Both the position numbers and the translations under genes were made by a program. Positions 7,188 to 16,045 of a stretch of DNA of 64,000 nt are shown piece by piece (positions within the stretch are counted from its first letter, which is position 1; every line of letters starts with the position of its first letter). This DNA is from Terrimesophilobacter sp038243605 (GTDB lineage: Bacteria; Actinomycetota; Actinomycetes; Actinomycetales; Microbacteriaceae). Where the stretch lies: positions 62,001-126,000 of the forward strand of contig JBBSQX010000005.1 in NCBI GenBank assembly GCA_038243605.1, given 5' to 3'. The notes below the pieces were generated by a model. The model was given only the letters and a program-made list of their open reading frames with translations. It had not been told where the DNA came from and ran no database searches.

Positions 7188-9203
7188 TTAGCGACCCCCG
7201 CCGCCGCCCCCGCCTCCTCCGCCGCCGGAGAAGCCACCCCCGTGGGAACCACCGCTAAAGCTCCCGCCGCTACTTCCGGACCACGACGAGGTTGTGGCAG
7301 CCGGGGTGGCGCGCGCCACCGCAGTTCGCGAGATGGTGCTCATGGCGCTGGAGAACCTCATCGCATCAAACGTTCCCGTGCTCACAAACCACTGTGGCGC
7401 TTCGGCCCCAAAGTAGAACGCAAGCTCCTTGACCCACTCCTTCTCCACCCCCCACATCACGGCAAATGGCAGAAGCTTTTCGTACAGCTTCACTTTTTGC
7501 GCTGGGTGGCGGATGTCGATCTGCTCAAGGCGCATCCGCTGCGCGCCTTCCGGGCTCTGGAGCATTCGGAAACGCTCGGCTTCTGCAAGCTGCAGGTAGT
7601 CCCTCATGCCAAGAAGATAGTCGTTCAACTCCGCCCCGTTTGCGGTGGGCACCGCTGGACGCCACGCAAACGAGAGGCTCAAAATGAACGCCAAGAACGC
7701 AATAACCGTCGAGGCAATGCTCCAGCCGCTGAACGAGTTATGGGTGAACGCGTAGAAGAATAACGCGACAGAGGCGAATCCCATGAGGAACACCGAGAGC
7801 GCGATAAAGATGCCAGCAAGCGACGAACGCTTCTGCGTCAACCCGCGCGCCGTGAGGCGGCTTGTCACTCCGGATTGAACTACTTTCACCGCTCGTGCTG
7901 CGGTGTCGTCAATCAACCCGACTTCGCGAACGGTGCCGGGGACGAGCCTGTTGGCGCGCTCCGACATCTGTTGCACCGCGCCCTCGTCAAAAAGCCCGGT
8001 CGTGCCAAGCGCCTGGAACGCTTCTGTGCTGGGACCAACCTCGAACAGCGCGGTGAGTAGCGCGAGCTCTTGGTCGTCCAGACCCGACGCGTCAAGAAGT
8101 TGCAGAGTGAACTGCGCGCCACCGTTAGTGACCGGGTAGTCAAGAATGCGCAGCTTTCCTCGCACCGCAAAACTCACGATTTGCGCGGCCACTCCAGCAT
8201 TCGCGCGTCCGATGAGCTCTGAGGCTTCAAGCAAATTAATACCTTGTGGCACTGTGTATTGCGGAATGATGATGCCGCTGCCTTTGGATGACGCGGGCTT
8301 CACAAACCGCCAAACGATGGTGAACGCCGTGCCCAGAGCCGCCAGAATCGCCATCGCGATCCCGCCGAGTTCCACCCACCACGGGGGCGCAGCCGTGATC
8401 CACGGCTCGTTGTTCCAGGTCCCGTTGTTCCCGTCAATTGTTTGCGCGGGTTCTTGTACAAACGTTCCGAGGGTGAATCCGACCACGACGGTGAGGTTCT
8501 CTCCGGCACCTAGGTTCTGCACTGTCGACGTGAAGGTATCCCCTTCCGCATCAGGCGTGTGCACGATCTCGCACTGATCCGTCGAGCTCTGTGCGCCGTA
8601 GTAGCAGGCAGAACTGTCAGTGAGAAACTCGGTGAGTGCCGGGTCTACGTGCACTCGCGCCGAGACGGAACCAAAGGGCTGCGCAAAACCAACGCCATTC
8701 GTGTCCCAGTAGAACTCATCCGAGTTTGTGTCGGAGAAATCGCGCACCACGTTCTCTTGCGTATACGTGATCGTGTAGCTGGTGCGGCCGTGCACGAACT
8801 CATCGGTACCGAGAGCTGCCTCGGTGAACCCATCGCGCACCGTGATCTCGTACGGCACCGGCTGTCCATTTTCGTCGACCACAGATTGCACTTGTGTGAC
8901 CAGTGGAACACCGTCGTAGTCGTTAGGGATGGAGCGGATCATCCCTCGATTTTGATCAATGCTTGGAAAATTCGCGACAAAAGTCTCAACGGTCTTCAGG
9001 GTGGAATGCCCTGCGTCATTGCGGGCCAGGTAATAGTCAGCAGAGTATGACGCGAACTCGAAATCCGCCACGCCGGTGGCGACGCCGCGAACTTCCACTG
9101 ACGATGAGGGTGCGGATGACGAAGCAGACGCTGAGGCCGCCACGGCGGCGCCGGGCAACAATCCAAGCGCAACTACGGTCGCCATCATCATTAGTCGCTT
9201 CAC
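7188..9203 (-). CDS. DUF2207 family membrane protein with poly-Gly tail
   Basis: A 671-residue secreted or membrane protein. A signal peptide at residues 1-23 (MKRLMMMATVVALGLLP, then AVA) leads into a large extracytoplasmic DUF2207 domain. A transmembrane helix follows near residues 280-300 (WWVELGGIAMAILAALG), then a cytoplasmic part, and two further helices (IFIALSVFLMGFASVALFF and the TVIAFLAFILSLSF region). The C-terminus is almost pure Gly/Ser, ending in eleven glycines and Arg. This architecture is common in actinobacteria and its function is not established. The GTG start is supported by TAAGCT exactly 6 nt upstream and no ribosome site. Confidence 0.85.
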   Translation of the reverse strand: MKRLMMMATVVALGLLPGAAVAASASASSSAPSSSVEVRGVATGVADFEFASYSADYYLARNDAGHSTLKTVETFVANFPSIDQNRGMIRSIPNDYDGVPLVTQVQSVVDENGQPVPYEITVRDGFTEAALGTDEFVHGRTSYTITYTQENVVRDFSDTNSDEFYWDTNGVGFAQPFGSVSARVHVDPALTEFLTDSSACYYGAQSSTDQCEIVHTPDAEGDTFTSTVQNLGAGENLTVVVGFTLGTFVQEPAQTIDGNNGTWNNEPWITAAPPWWVELGGIAMAILAALGTAFTIVWRFVKPASSKGSGIIIPQYTVPQGINLLEASELIGRANAGVAAQIVSFAVRGKLRILDYPVTNGGAQFTLQLLDASGLDDQELALLTALFEVGPSTEAFQALGTTGLFDEGAVQQMSERANRLVPGTVREVGLIDDTAARAVKVVQSGVTSRLTARGLTQKRSSLAGIFIALSVFLMGFASVALFFYAFTHNSFSGWSIASTVIAFLAFILSLSFAWRPAVPTANGAELNDYLLGMRDYLQLAEAERFRMLQSPEGAQRMRLEQIDIRHPAQKVKLYEKLLPFAVMWGVEKEWVKELAFYFGAEAPQWFVSTGTFDAMRFSSAMSTISRTAVARATPAATTSSWSGSSGGSFSGGSHGGGFSGGGGGGGGGGGR

Positions 9204-9209
9204 ACCGCG

Positions 9210-9215
9210 AGCTTA
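9210..9215 (-). promoter_or_regulatory. -10 element of the DUF2207 gene (leaderless)
   Basis: TAAGCT on the minus strand is followed by 6 nt and then the GTG at 9203. No Shine-Dalgarno lies between them and no clear -35 is present. Confidence 0.45.
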
Positions 9216-9280
9216 TCGCTCGCCCAAACTTGCCCAGATTCAGGCCCCTCACAGGCTACTCACATAAAAGACCGAAACAG

Positions 9281-9286
9281 TAGGAT
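9281..9286 (+). promoter_or_regulatory. -10 element of the DUF6458 gene
   Basis: TAGGAT is followed by a short leader that contains AAGGAAAGGA, a clear ribosome site for ATG 9309. No clear -35 is seen at 17 nt. Confidence 0.35.
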
Positions 9287-9308
9287 TCCAAGGAAAGGAA
9301 TCGAGACC

Positions 9309-9572
9309 ATGGGAATTGGAAGCGGAATAGTCCTGTTTGTCATTGGAGCTGTCCTGTCGTTCGCAGTAAACCTGCCCAACGATTTTGTTGACCTCCACCT
9401 GATCGGATACATCTTGATGGGCGCAGGCGTCGTGGTGTTCCTGATCTCGCTCGTTCTTGTACTGCGTAAGCGTTCAAGCGTCGAAACGGTTCGCCACGTA
9501 GGTGCCGGCGGCGAGAGCGTCACGCAACACGAGACTCGTGCAGACGGAACCAATTCAGACCCAATGATCTAA
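9309..9572 (+). CDS. DUF6458 small membrane protein
   Basis: An 87-residue protein with two hydrophobic helices: IGSGIVLFVIGAVLSFAVNL (residues 2-21) and LIGYILMGAGVVVFLISLVLVL (about 31-52). A polar tail ends TRADGTNSDPMI. It fits the DUF6458 actinobacterial family of small two-helix membrane proteins, which has no known function. A strong ribosome site precedes ATG 9309, and a perfect hairpin terminator follows at 9607-9637. It stands alone between two leftward genes. Confidence 0.8.
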   Translation: MGIGSGIVLFVIGAVLSFAVNLPNDFVDLHLIGYILMGAGVVVFLISLVLVLRKRSSVETVRHVGAGGESVTQHETRADGTNSDPMI

Positions 9573-9606
9573 CAACTGAATTCCTGCACCACAGCAGGTG
9601 TACGTC

Positions 9607-9637
9607 AGCGGCCAGGAGCTTGTACCTCCTGGCCGCT
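9607..9637. terminator. bidirectional terminator between DUF6458 gene and serA
   Basis: Perfect 12-bp stem AGCGGCCAGGAG / CTCCTGGCCGCT with a 7-nt loop (9619-9625), followed by TT only. It separates two convergent genes and can stop transcription from both sides. Confidence 0.8.
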
Positions 9638-9651
9638 TTCGCGTGCGCAAC

Positions 9652-11241
9652 CTAATCGGTGATGTTGACCTCGCGCATGAGCGCAGCATCAATTGCCGCG
9701 CCCACCTTCTCGAGCAGCCTCTCCGGTGCAGGAGAATCCACGGTGAGCACGCTGAGTGCCTGGCCGCCGGCGACCTTGCGACTTATCTGCATCCCCGCAA
9801 TATTGATGCCGGCGTCACCAAACTCGCGCCCGAAGATCGCGACGATGCCGGGGCGGTCCGTGTAAACCATGACAACGAAATGTTGGGCGATAGGTATTTC
9901 GACGTCGTAGCCGTTAATCTCCACGATCTTCTCACTCTGCTTGTTGCCGGTGAGCGTGCCAGACACCGAAACTTCGCTGCCGTCAGCAAGGCCACCACGA
10001 ATCGTCAGCAGGTTGCGATACTCGTCGCTCACCGCCTCGGTGATAAGCCGCACAGGGATGCCGCGTTGCTCGGCCAAAAGCGGAGCGTTCACGTATGAAA
10101 CAGATTCGCTCACGATGTTCGCGAAATAGCCTTTCAGCGCCGCCAGCTTCAACACCTTCACATCGAACTCGGCGATCTCCCCTCGCACCTCCACATCGAT
10201 GCTCGTGACCGGGCTACCGGCGAGGCCGCCAAAGATCTGGCCAAGCTTTTCCATGAGAGGGATACCAGGACGCACGCTCGTGTCGATGATGCCGCCTGCA
10301 ACATTCACGGCATCCGGAACGAGCTCGCCGTCGAGCGCCAAGCGAACGGAACGGGCAACAGAGACACCAGCCTTCTCTTGAGCCTCGTCGGTGGATGCCC
10401 CCAAATGCGGAGTGAGAATGATGTTGTCGAGCGCTAGAAGCGGCGAACCGGTTGGCGGCTCATTCACGTACACATCGAGCCCTGCACCGGCGATGCGCTT
10501 CGACGTTAGAACATCCACCAGTGCATCCTCATCGATAATTCCGCCGCGGCTGCAATTGACAATGCGCAACGATGGCTTCGCTTTGGCGAACTGTTCCGCA
10601 CCGATCAGCCCCGTCGTTTCGGGGGTACGTGGAATGTGGATGGTGATGAAGTCGGCGCGCTCCATGACCTCATCCAGGCTCGCAAGTTGCACACCAAGTT
10701 GTTGGGCCCTTGTCGGTGTCACGTAAGGGTCGTAGGCAATGATTGTGGCGTCGAACGCGGCCAGACGGTGGGCAACAAGAGTTCCGATGCGCCCAAGACC
10801 GATGATGCCGATCGTCTTCTCAAACAGTTCGGTTCCGGTAAAAGCCGACCGCTTCCACTCCCCCGCCTTTGCCGAAGCATTCGCCTCCGGGATAAATCTT
10901 GCGAGCGAGAGTAGGTGCCCGATCGCAAGTTCGGCGGCAGACACCACGTTCGACGTTGGGGCGTTCACCACCATGACCCCCGCCGCCGTTGCGGCCTTCA
11001 CATCGACGTTGTCGAGGCCAACACCGGCGCGCGCGATCACGGTGAGCGAACGGCCAACCTTGATCGCCTCAGCATCCATCTGGGTTCCAGAGCGAATGAG
11101 AATGGCCTTCGCCTCAGGCAGTGCGGCGAGAAGCGCAACCCGGTCGGTGCCATCCACCATGCGGATGTCGAAATCTGGCCCCAGCGCATCCACCGTGGCA
11201 GGAGAAAGTTCTTCGGCAATGATCACAATGGGTTTTGGCAC
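9652..11241 (-). CDS. serA: D-3-phosphoglycerate dehydrogenase
   Basis: First enzyme of serine biosynthesis, oxidising 3-phosphoglycerate with NAD. At 529 residues it is the long type known from mycobacteria, with an intervening domain and a C-terminal ACT domain (RPGIVAIFGREFGDAGINI). The Rossmann motif reads GLGRIGTLVA, the catalytic His is in TPHLGASTDEA, and RGGIIDEDAL is present. The start is GTG 11241 with AAAGGAG upstream. It is monocistronic and ends at a perfect terminator. The ACT domain makes feedback inhibition by serine likely. Confidence 0.96.
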   Translation of the reverse strand: MPKPIVIIAEELSPATVDALGPDFDIRMVDGTDRVALLAALPEAKAILIRSGTQMDAEAIKVGRSLTVIARAGVGLDNVDVKAATAAGVMVVNAPTSNVVSAAELAIGHLLSLARFIPEANASAKAGEWKRSAFTGTELFEKTIGIIGLGRIGTLVAHRLAAFDATIIAYDPYVTPTRAQQLGVQLASLDEVMERADFITIHIPRTPETTGLIGAEQFAKAKPSLRIVNCSRGGIIDEDALVDVLTSKRIAGAGLDVYVNEPPTGSPLLALDNIILTPHLGASTDEAQEKAGVSVARSVRLALDGELVPDAVNVAGGIIDTSVRPGIPLMEKLGQIFGGLAGSPVTSIDVEVRGEIAEFDVKVLKLAALKGYFANIVSESVSYVNAPLLAEQRGIPVRLITEAVSDEYRNLLTIRGGLADGSEVSVSGTLTGNKQSEKIVEINGYDVEIPIAQHFVVMVYTDRPGIVAIFGREFGDAGINIAGMQISRKVAGGQALSVLTVDSPAPERLLEKVGAAIDAALMREVNITD

Positions 11242-11335
11242 AGCGACGCTCCTTTGATTGCGGCATGGTGCAGTGATGCGCCGCGACCCTGGGGCGCCAG
11301 ATAGTTCACCACTCTACGGGCTGCAGAATAGGGGG

Positions 11336-11737
11336 ATGGAATTTGTTGCGTTCAATGTCATTGGCCTTGTGCTGCGTATTCTGCTCGCGCTCGCGTTTAT
11401 CGGGATGGGGGTCACGCACTTTATGCCCGCCGTGCAGCGAACCATGGCCGCCATGATCCCACCCGCCCTGCGATGGAAAGGCGTGTCAAGCCCGCAAAAC
11501 TTGGTGATCTTCACCGGAGTGTGCGAGATTGCTGGCGGAATCGGGCTGGTTGTTCCCGCGACCACCGTCGCTGCCGCGATCAGTCTCATCGTCTTTCTGG
11601 TCGCCGTGTTCCCCGCCAACGTATACGCGGCAGCGCATAAGGAACGATTCGGCCGAGTGGCGTATCCGCTCGTTCCACGCACGATTGGTCAGATCGTGTT
11701 GATCGCACTGATCGTCATTGCGGCGCTGCTGCGCTGA
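11336..11737 (+). CDS. DoxX-like membrane protein
   Basis: A 133-residue protein with four hydrophobic helices. It begins MEFVAFNVIGLVLRILL and carries the family pattern FIGMGVTHF, then TGVCEIAGGIGL, then FPANVYAAAHK. DoxX-like proteins are small integral membrane proteins linked to redox processes in some species; the role here is unknown. ATG 11336 is chosen because AGGGGG precedes it and the hydrophobic domain starts there; the 26 upstream residues of the longer frame are not conserved-looking. It converges on the last gene of the ilv operon over a shared hairpin. Confidence 0.8.
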   Translation: MEFVAFNVIGLVLRILLALAFIGMGVTHFMPAVQRTMAAMIPPALRWKGVSSPQNLVIFTGVCEIAGGIGLVVPATTVAAAISLIVFLVAVFPANVYAAAHKERFGRVAYPLVPRTIGQIVLIALIVIAALLR

Positions 11738-11755
11738 CCCTCGAAAACGAGTCAG
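11734..11755. terminator. bidirectional hairpin at convergent stops
   Basis: CTGA/TCAG and CTCG/CGAG arms close on an AAAA loop, with a CC bulge. The hairpin overlaps the stop codons of both the DoxX-like gene and the convergent membrane-protein gene, which are only 14 bp apart. Confidence 0.45.
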
Positions 11756-12201
11756 GGAAGCTGCAGCACAAAAGCAGTGATCGTCAAGCTGATCGCCGCG
11801 ACCACACCGAGGCCAGCAAGCAACACCATCGCCAGAATTCCCACGTTGCGTTTGCGGGCGATGAGGATCGCCACACCAAACACCACTATCGGGAGTGCAA
11901 GGTTTGCCAAGAGAAACACCCACGGGGTGTCGAGCGGTGCAAACCCATTGAGCTGTCGGACCTCGTTGATGCGAGCGCGTTCCTCAATTTTGCCAAACAG
12001 GTTTGATACCGCCTCAAAGAGATCCCACGCGTAAAGCAGGCCAAAGAGCACAATCACGGTGGTGCGGATCCACAGAGCCCATTGCCACGGCGTGCGCTGC
12101 ACTTTGCCTGCGTTGGCGTCGGCTCCCGGTTCAGCAGAAAGAGTTGCGTCCTGCTGCGCCTGTGCCTCGGTCAGATCCTTTGCGGATTTCTTTCTCGTCA
12201 T
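11752..12201 (-). CDS. small membrane protein of unknown function downstream of ilvC
   Basis: A 149-residue protein. A charged N-terminus (MTRKKSAKDLTEAQAQQD) is followed by three hydrophobic segments: WIRTTVIVLFGLLYAW, WVFLLANLALPIVVFGVAIL and GILAMVLLAGLGVVAAISL. I do not recognise a named family. ATG 12201 lies 11 nt after the stop of the preceding gene, with GGGCGG upstream. It is the last gene of the leftward ilvDBNC transcript. Co-transcription with acetohydroxyacid enzymes suggests but does not prove a link to branched-chain amino acids. Confidence 0.7.
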   Translation of the reverse strand: MTRKKSAKDLTEAQAQQDATLSAEPGADANAGKVQRTPWQWALWIRTTVIVLFGLLYAWDLFEAVSNLFGKIEERARINEVRQLNGFAPLDTPWVFLLANLALPIVVFGVAILIARKRNVGILAMVLLAGLGVVAAISLTITAFVLQLP

Positions 12202-12212
12202 TTGACCGCCCC

Positions 12213-12611
12213 CTATCCGCCGAGAATGAAAGGCCACGGTGCAAGCACAAGCACGCCAACAAAAAGCCACAGCAGCCGCCAACTGGTCTTCTTCGCGAGA
12301 AGCCACACTGCCACCGCCCACAAGAATGGGCTCGCGATGGAGAAGAACTCCCCCAGCTGGTACATGATGACCGGGAATGCTCCCGCCGCTCGTGCGGGCG
12401 TCGTGAACGCGTGGATGCCCCAGCCGACGGCATACAGCACGTACACGCCCACAAGGAGTCCAAGCACAACGAGGAACACTGGGTTCGCCGCTTCGGCGAT
12501 ATCGTCGATATCTCCGGAAGCGGCTACTTTCTCAGAAGCGGGCGCAGCCACGTGAGTCGGATCAGTTTCACCCGACCAACTCAGTGCCTCGTCATCTGGA
12601 TCAGCGGCCAT
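12213..12611 (-). CDS. small membrane protein of unknown function directly after ilvC
   Basis: A 132-residue protein. An acidic N-terminal stretch of about 45 residues (AADPDDEALSWSGETD and following) precedes three hydrophobic helices (NPVFLVVLGLLVGVYVLYAVG, then FSIASPFLWAVAVWLL, then LLWLFVGVLVLAPW). It begins at ATG 12611, 9 nt after the ilvC stop; a TTG six bases earlier is an alternative. No family is recognised. The gene and its downstream neighbour look like a pair of actinobacterial membrane proteins riding on the ilv operon. Confidence 0.7.
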   Translation of the reverse strand: MAADPDDEALSWSGETDPTHVAAPASEKVAASGDIDDIAEAANPVFLVVLGLLVGVYVLYAVGWGIHAFTTPARAAGAFPVIMYQLGEFFSIASPFLWAVAVWLLAKKTSWRLLWLFVGVLVLAPWPFILGG

Positions 12612-12620
12612 GCTCAAACC

Positions 12621-13646
12621 CTAGCGGGCTGCGGTTCCTTCGGTGTAGTCATCGTCCTTTTGCGCCCAAGCGAAGAGCCCGCGAAGCTGGCGGCCCGTTG
12701 CCTCGATAGGGTGATCTTCACCCTTCTTACGCAGCGCAGTGAACTCGGGCGCTCCGGCATCCTGATCGGCGATGAAGCGCTCCGCGAATGCACCGTTCTG
12801 GATGTCGGCAAGAACGGCCTGCATGTTCTCTTTGACGTGCTCGTCGATAACGCGCGGACCAGAGACGTAGTCGCCGTACTCCGCGGTGTCAGAGACGCTC
12901 CAACGCTGCTTCGCGATGCCGCCCTCGTTCATGAGGTCAACGATGAGTTTCAGCTCGTGAAGCACCTCGAAGTACGCAACCTCAGGCTGGTAGCCAGCCT
13001 CGGTAAGGGTTTCGAATCCGTACTGCACCAGCTGAGAAACTCCACCACACAGCACCGCCTGTTCGCCGAACAGGTCGGTCTCGGTCTCTTCGGTAAAGGT
13101 CGTCTTGATACCGCCGGCGCGAAGGCCGCCAATTGCTTTTGCATAGCTGAGCACGAGCGGCCACGCCTTACCCGTGGCGTCGTTCTCGACCGCAACGATC
13201 ACGGGAACACCGCGACCAGCTTCGAACTCGCGGCGCACAACGTGCCCCGGGCCCTTCGGCGCAACCATGATCACGTCGACACCCTCAGGCGCCTCGATGT
13301 AGCCGTAGCGGATGTTGAACCCGTGACCGAAGACGAGCGCGTCGCCCGCATTAAGGTTGTCACGAATGTCTGCGGCGAACAGCCCACGCTGGTGTTGGTC
13401 AGGAGCAAGGATCACAATGACATCTGCCCACTGTGCGGCCTCAGCGGAAGGCAACACCGTGAATCCGGCCTCTTCCGCCTTCGCCTTCGACTTCGAGTCA
13501 GGTTTCAGGCCAATAACGACCTCAACGCCGGAGTCACGCAAGTTTTGCGCGTGCGCGTGCCCTTGCGAACCGTAACCAATAACAGCAACCTTGCGGCCCT
13601 GGATGATGGACATGTCAGCATCTTTGTCGTAGAAGATCTCGGCCAT
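12621..13646 (-). CDS. ilvC: ketol-acid reductoisomerase
   Basis: Second enzyme of Val/Ile synthesis. It converts acetolactate or acetohydroxybutyrate to dihydroxy acids with NADPH and Mg. At 341 residues it is the short class I form. The Rossmann motif reads GYGSQGHAHAQNLRDSG, and PKGPGHVVRREFEAG and the Mg-binding ETETDLFGEQAVLCGG are present. A clear AAAGGAG ribosome site precedes ATG 13646. It follows ilvN by 14 nt. Confidence 0.96.
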   Translation of the reverse strand: MAEIFYDKDADMSIIQGRKVAVIGYGSQGHAHAQNLRDSGVEVVIGLKPDSKSKAKAEEAGFTVLPSAEAAQWADVIVILAPDQHQRGLFAADIRDNLNAGDALVFGHGFNIRYGYIEAPEGVDVIMVAPKGPGHVVRREFEAGRGVPVIVAVENDATGKAWPLVLSYAKAIGGLRAGGIKTTFTEETETDLFGEQAVLCGGVSQLVQYGFETLTEAGYQPEVAYFEVLHELKLIVDLMNEGGIAKQRWSVSDTAEYGDYVSGPRVIDEHVKENMQAVLADIQNGAFAERFIADQDAGAPEFTALRKKGEDHPIEATGRQLRGLFAWAQKDDDYTEGTAAR

Positions 13647-13660
13647 GGTGTTGTGCTCCT

Positions 13661-14167
13661 TTAGTTTTTGTGAACTCGGTCGGTAATGCTTTTTGAGCCT
13701 CGGCCAATAGCCAGAAGACCAGACTGTGCGATCTCTTTAATTCCGTATGGCTCGAGCACACGCAGCAGCGCCTGCACCTTCGCCGTGTCGCCGGTCACCT
13801 CGATGACGAGGGCATCCGTCGAGACATCGACGATACGTGCCCTGAACAGGTTTGTCGCCTCAAGAATCTGACTTCGCGTCGTGTTGTCGACCTTCACCTT
13901 GATGAGCATGTGCTCACGCTCAACGGTGTGCGCAGGGTCGAGTTCCACAATCTTGATGACGTTGATGAGCTTGTTGAGCTGCTTTGTGACTTGCTCGAGC
14001 GGGCCCTGCTCAACATCAACGACGACAGTGATTCGGGACAGACCCTCGATCTCGCTCTTGCCAACGGCGAGAGATTCGATGTTGAACCCACGGCGAGCAA
14101 AAAGACCAGCCACGCGGGTGAGGAGACCCGGTTTGTCTTCGACGAGCATGGAAAGCACGTGACTCAT
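13661..14167 (-). CDS. ilvN: acetolactate synthase small (regulatory) subunit
   Basis: A 168-residue regulatory subunit that binds valine and feedback-controls IlvB. The N-terminal ACT domain reads HVLSMLVEDKPGLLTRVAGLFARRGFN in two blocks, and IVELDPAHTVERE begins the C-terminal domain. The start is ATG 14167, with GGAGGAGGAG upstream and the ilvB stop 2 nt away. The six extra residues of the longer frame lie inside ilvB. Confidence 0.95.
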   Translation of the reverse strand: MSHVLSMLVEDKPGLLTRVAGLFARRGFNIESLAVGKSEIEGLSRITVVVDVEQGPLEQVTKQLNKLINVIKIVELDPAHTVEREHMLIKVKVDNTTRSQILEATNLFRARIVDVSTDALVIEVTGDTAKVQALLRVLEPYGIKEIAQSGLLAIGRGSKSITDRVHKN

Positions 14168-14169
14168 GG

Positions 14170-16005
14170 CTACTCCTCCTCCCATTCGGGCGCTTTCTCT
14201 CGCGCATACTGCACGCTCGAGTTTCCGACCCCCTGGGGCACCATCGGCCAGACCATGGCGTCAGCGCTCACAATGAAGTCGATCACGACGGGGCGATCGT
14301 TGGTTTCGTTTGCGAGCTTGATCGCCGCATCCACTTCCTCTTTTTTCGTGACGCGGATGCCGAGCGCACCGTACGCATCAGCAAGCTTCACGAAGTCGGG
14401 AATCATGACCGTGTCGTGACCGGTGTTCAGGTCGGTGAACGAGTGGCGCCCGTTGTAGAACAGGGTTTGCCACTGACGCACCATCCCGAGGGAAGAGTTG
14501 TTGATGATCGCGACCTTGATCGGGATGTTGTTAATCTTGCAGGTCGCCAGCTCTTGGTTAGTCATCTGGAAGCAACCGTCGCCATCGATCGCCCACACGA
14601 TGCGGTCGGGGTTGGCCACTTTCGCACCCATCGCAGCAGGCAATCCGTAGCCCATCGTTCCGGCACCGCCAGAGTTCAGCCACGCGTTTGGTCGCTCGTA
14701 CTTGATGAATTGCGCAGCCCACATTTGGTGCTGCCCGACCCCTGCTGCGTAGATCGCCTCTGGGCCGGTGATAGCACCGACGCGCTCAATCACGTATTGA
14801 GGAGACAGCAAGCCGTCTTCTGGCTCCGTGTACCCGAGTGGAAAACGCATTCGCAACTCGTTCAAACGATTCCACCATTGGGCGATATCAGGTGTCGTCT
14901 TCTTGAGAGCCTCGTTGTAGGCCTCGAGCAGATCGGCGATGACATCTTTGGCATCGCCGACGATGGGAATATCTGCGATACGGATCTTCGAGATCTCGGC
15001 CGGGTCGACATCCACGTGAATCACGGTCGCGTCGGGCGCAAACTCACTCGGCTTGCCCGTGACCCGGTCGTCGAACCTCGCACCGAGCACGATGAGCAGA
15101 TCTGCTTCCTGAAGGGCGAGCACCGCTGGCACTGTGCCGTGCATCCCAGGCATGCCGAGGTGCTGCTGGTGCGAGTCGGGGAATGCTCCTCGCGCCATGA
15201 GCGTTGTGACGACGGGAACACCGGTCACGTTGGCGAGCTCAAGTAGCTCCTTTGAGGCCTCGGCACGGATGACTCCGCCCCCGACGTAGAAGACGGGCCG
15301 CTTGGCTTCCGCGATCAACTTTGCCGCAGCCTGAACCTGCTTGCCGTGTGCCTTGGTCACAGGACGGTAGCCGGGAAGGTCAATCTTCGGCGGCCAAATA
15401 AACGGGGCGCTCGCCTGCTGAGCATCTTTGGTGATATCAACGAGAACGGGCCCTGGTCGCCCCGTCGACGCGATGAGGTAGGCGGCGGCGATCGTGGCCG
15501 GGATGTCTTCTGGGCGGGTGACAAGAAAGGAGTGTTTCGTGATGGGCATCGCGATGCCGACGATGTCGACTTCTTGGAAAGCATCTGTACCCATGGAGGT
15601 GGAGAAAACCTGGCCGGTGATCGCCAGAAGTGGCACTGAGTCCATGTGAGCATCCGCGATGGCGGTGACGAGGTTCGTTGCGCCGGGCCCGCTTGTCGCA
15701 ATACACACACCGACCTTGCCGGTCGAGGATGCGTAGCCTTCTGCCGCGTGACCTGCACCCTGTTCGTGACGCACAAGGATGTGGCGAATGGTGGTCGATG
15801 ACATCAGCTCGTCGTAAAACGGCATGATGGCACCGCCTGGGAGCCCGAAGACATCCTTGACGCCAAGATTCTCGAGCGAACGCAGAATCGCGCCAGACCC
15901 GGTAAGAACCTCAGGTTTGGCCGCACTCGCGGCAAGCTTCTTGGGCGTTACCGTCGCGTCACTAGGCTTCGCTGCGTGTGGCACGGTTTTAGATTCCGTG
16001 GGCAT
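14170..16005 (-). CDS. ilvB: acetolactate synthase large (catalytic) subunit
   Basis: TPP-dependent enzyme that condenses pyruvate with pyruvate or 2-oxobutyrate, first step of Val/Leu/Ile synthesis. Seen are FGLPGGAIMPFYDEL, the catalytic Glu region LVRHEQGAGHAAEGYA, FAD-associated RFDDRVTGK, and the TPP motif GDGCFQMTNQELATC through INNSSLGMVRQWQ. I start it at ATG 16005 (AAGGAAACG upstream), giving 611 residues with a roughly 45-residue low-complexity leader; 57 more residues upstream would overlap the ilvD end. It lies 40 nt after ilvD. Confidence 0.95.
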   Translation of the reverse strand: MPTESKTVPHAAKPSDATVTPKKLAASAAKPEVLTGSGAILRSLENLGVKDVFGLPGGAIMPFYDELMSSTTIRHILVRHEQGAGHAAEGYASSTGKVGVCIATSGPGATNLVTAIADAHMDSVPLLAITGQVFSTSMGTDAFQEVDIVGIAMPITKHSFLVTRPEDIPATIAAAYLIASTGRPGPVLVDITKDAQQASAPFIWPPKIDLPGYRPVTKAHGKQVQAAAKLIAEAKRPVFYVGGGVIRAEASKELLELANVTGVPVVTTLMARGAFPDSHQQHLGMPGMHGTVPAVLALQEADLLIVLGARFDDRVTGKPSEFAPDATVIHVDVDPAEISKIRIADIPIVGDAKDVIADLLEAYNEALKKTTPDIAQWWNRLNELRMRFPLGYTEPEDGLLSPQYVIERVGAITGPEAIYAAGVGQHQMWAAQFIKYERPNAWLNSGGAGTMGYGLPAAMGAKVANPDRIVWAIDGDGCFQMTNQELATCKINNIPIKVAIINNSSLGMVRQWQTLFYNGRHSFTDLNTGHDTVMIPDFVKLADAYGALGIRVTKKEEVDAAIKLANETNDRPVVIDFIVSADAMVWPMVPQGVGNSSVQYAREKAPEWEEE

Positions 16006-16045
16006 GAGTTGCGTTTCCTTTGGGTTATCTGTTGTGGGCGCGCGG

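Noticed and set aside
12003..13664. A 553-codon open frame opposite ilvC and its neighbours
   Set aside because: The reverse strand encodes clear IlvC and two membrane proteins. Long antisense frames are common in high-GC DNA.
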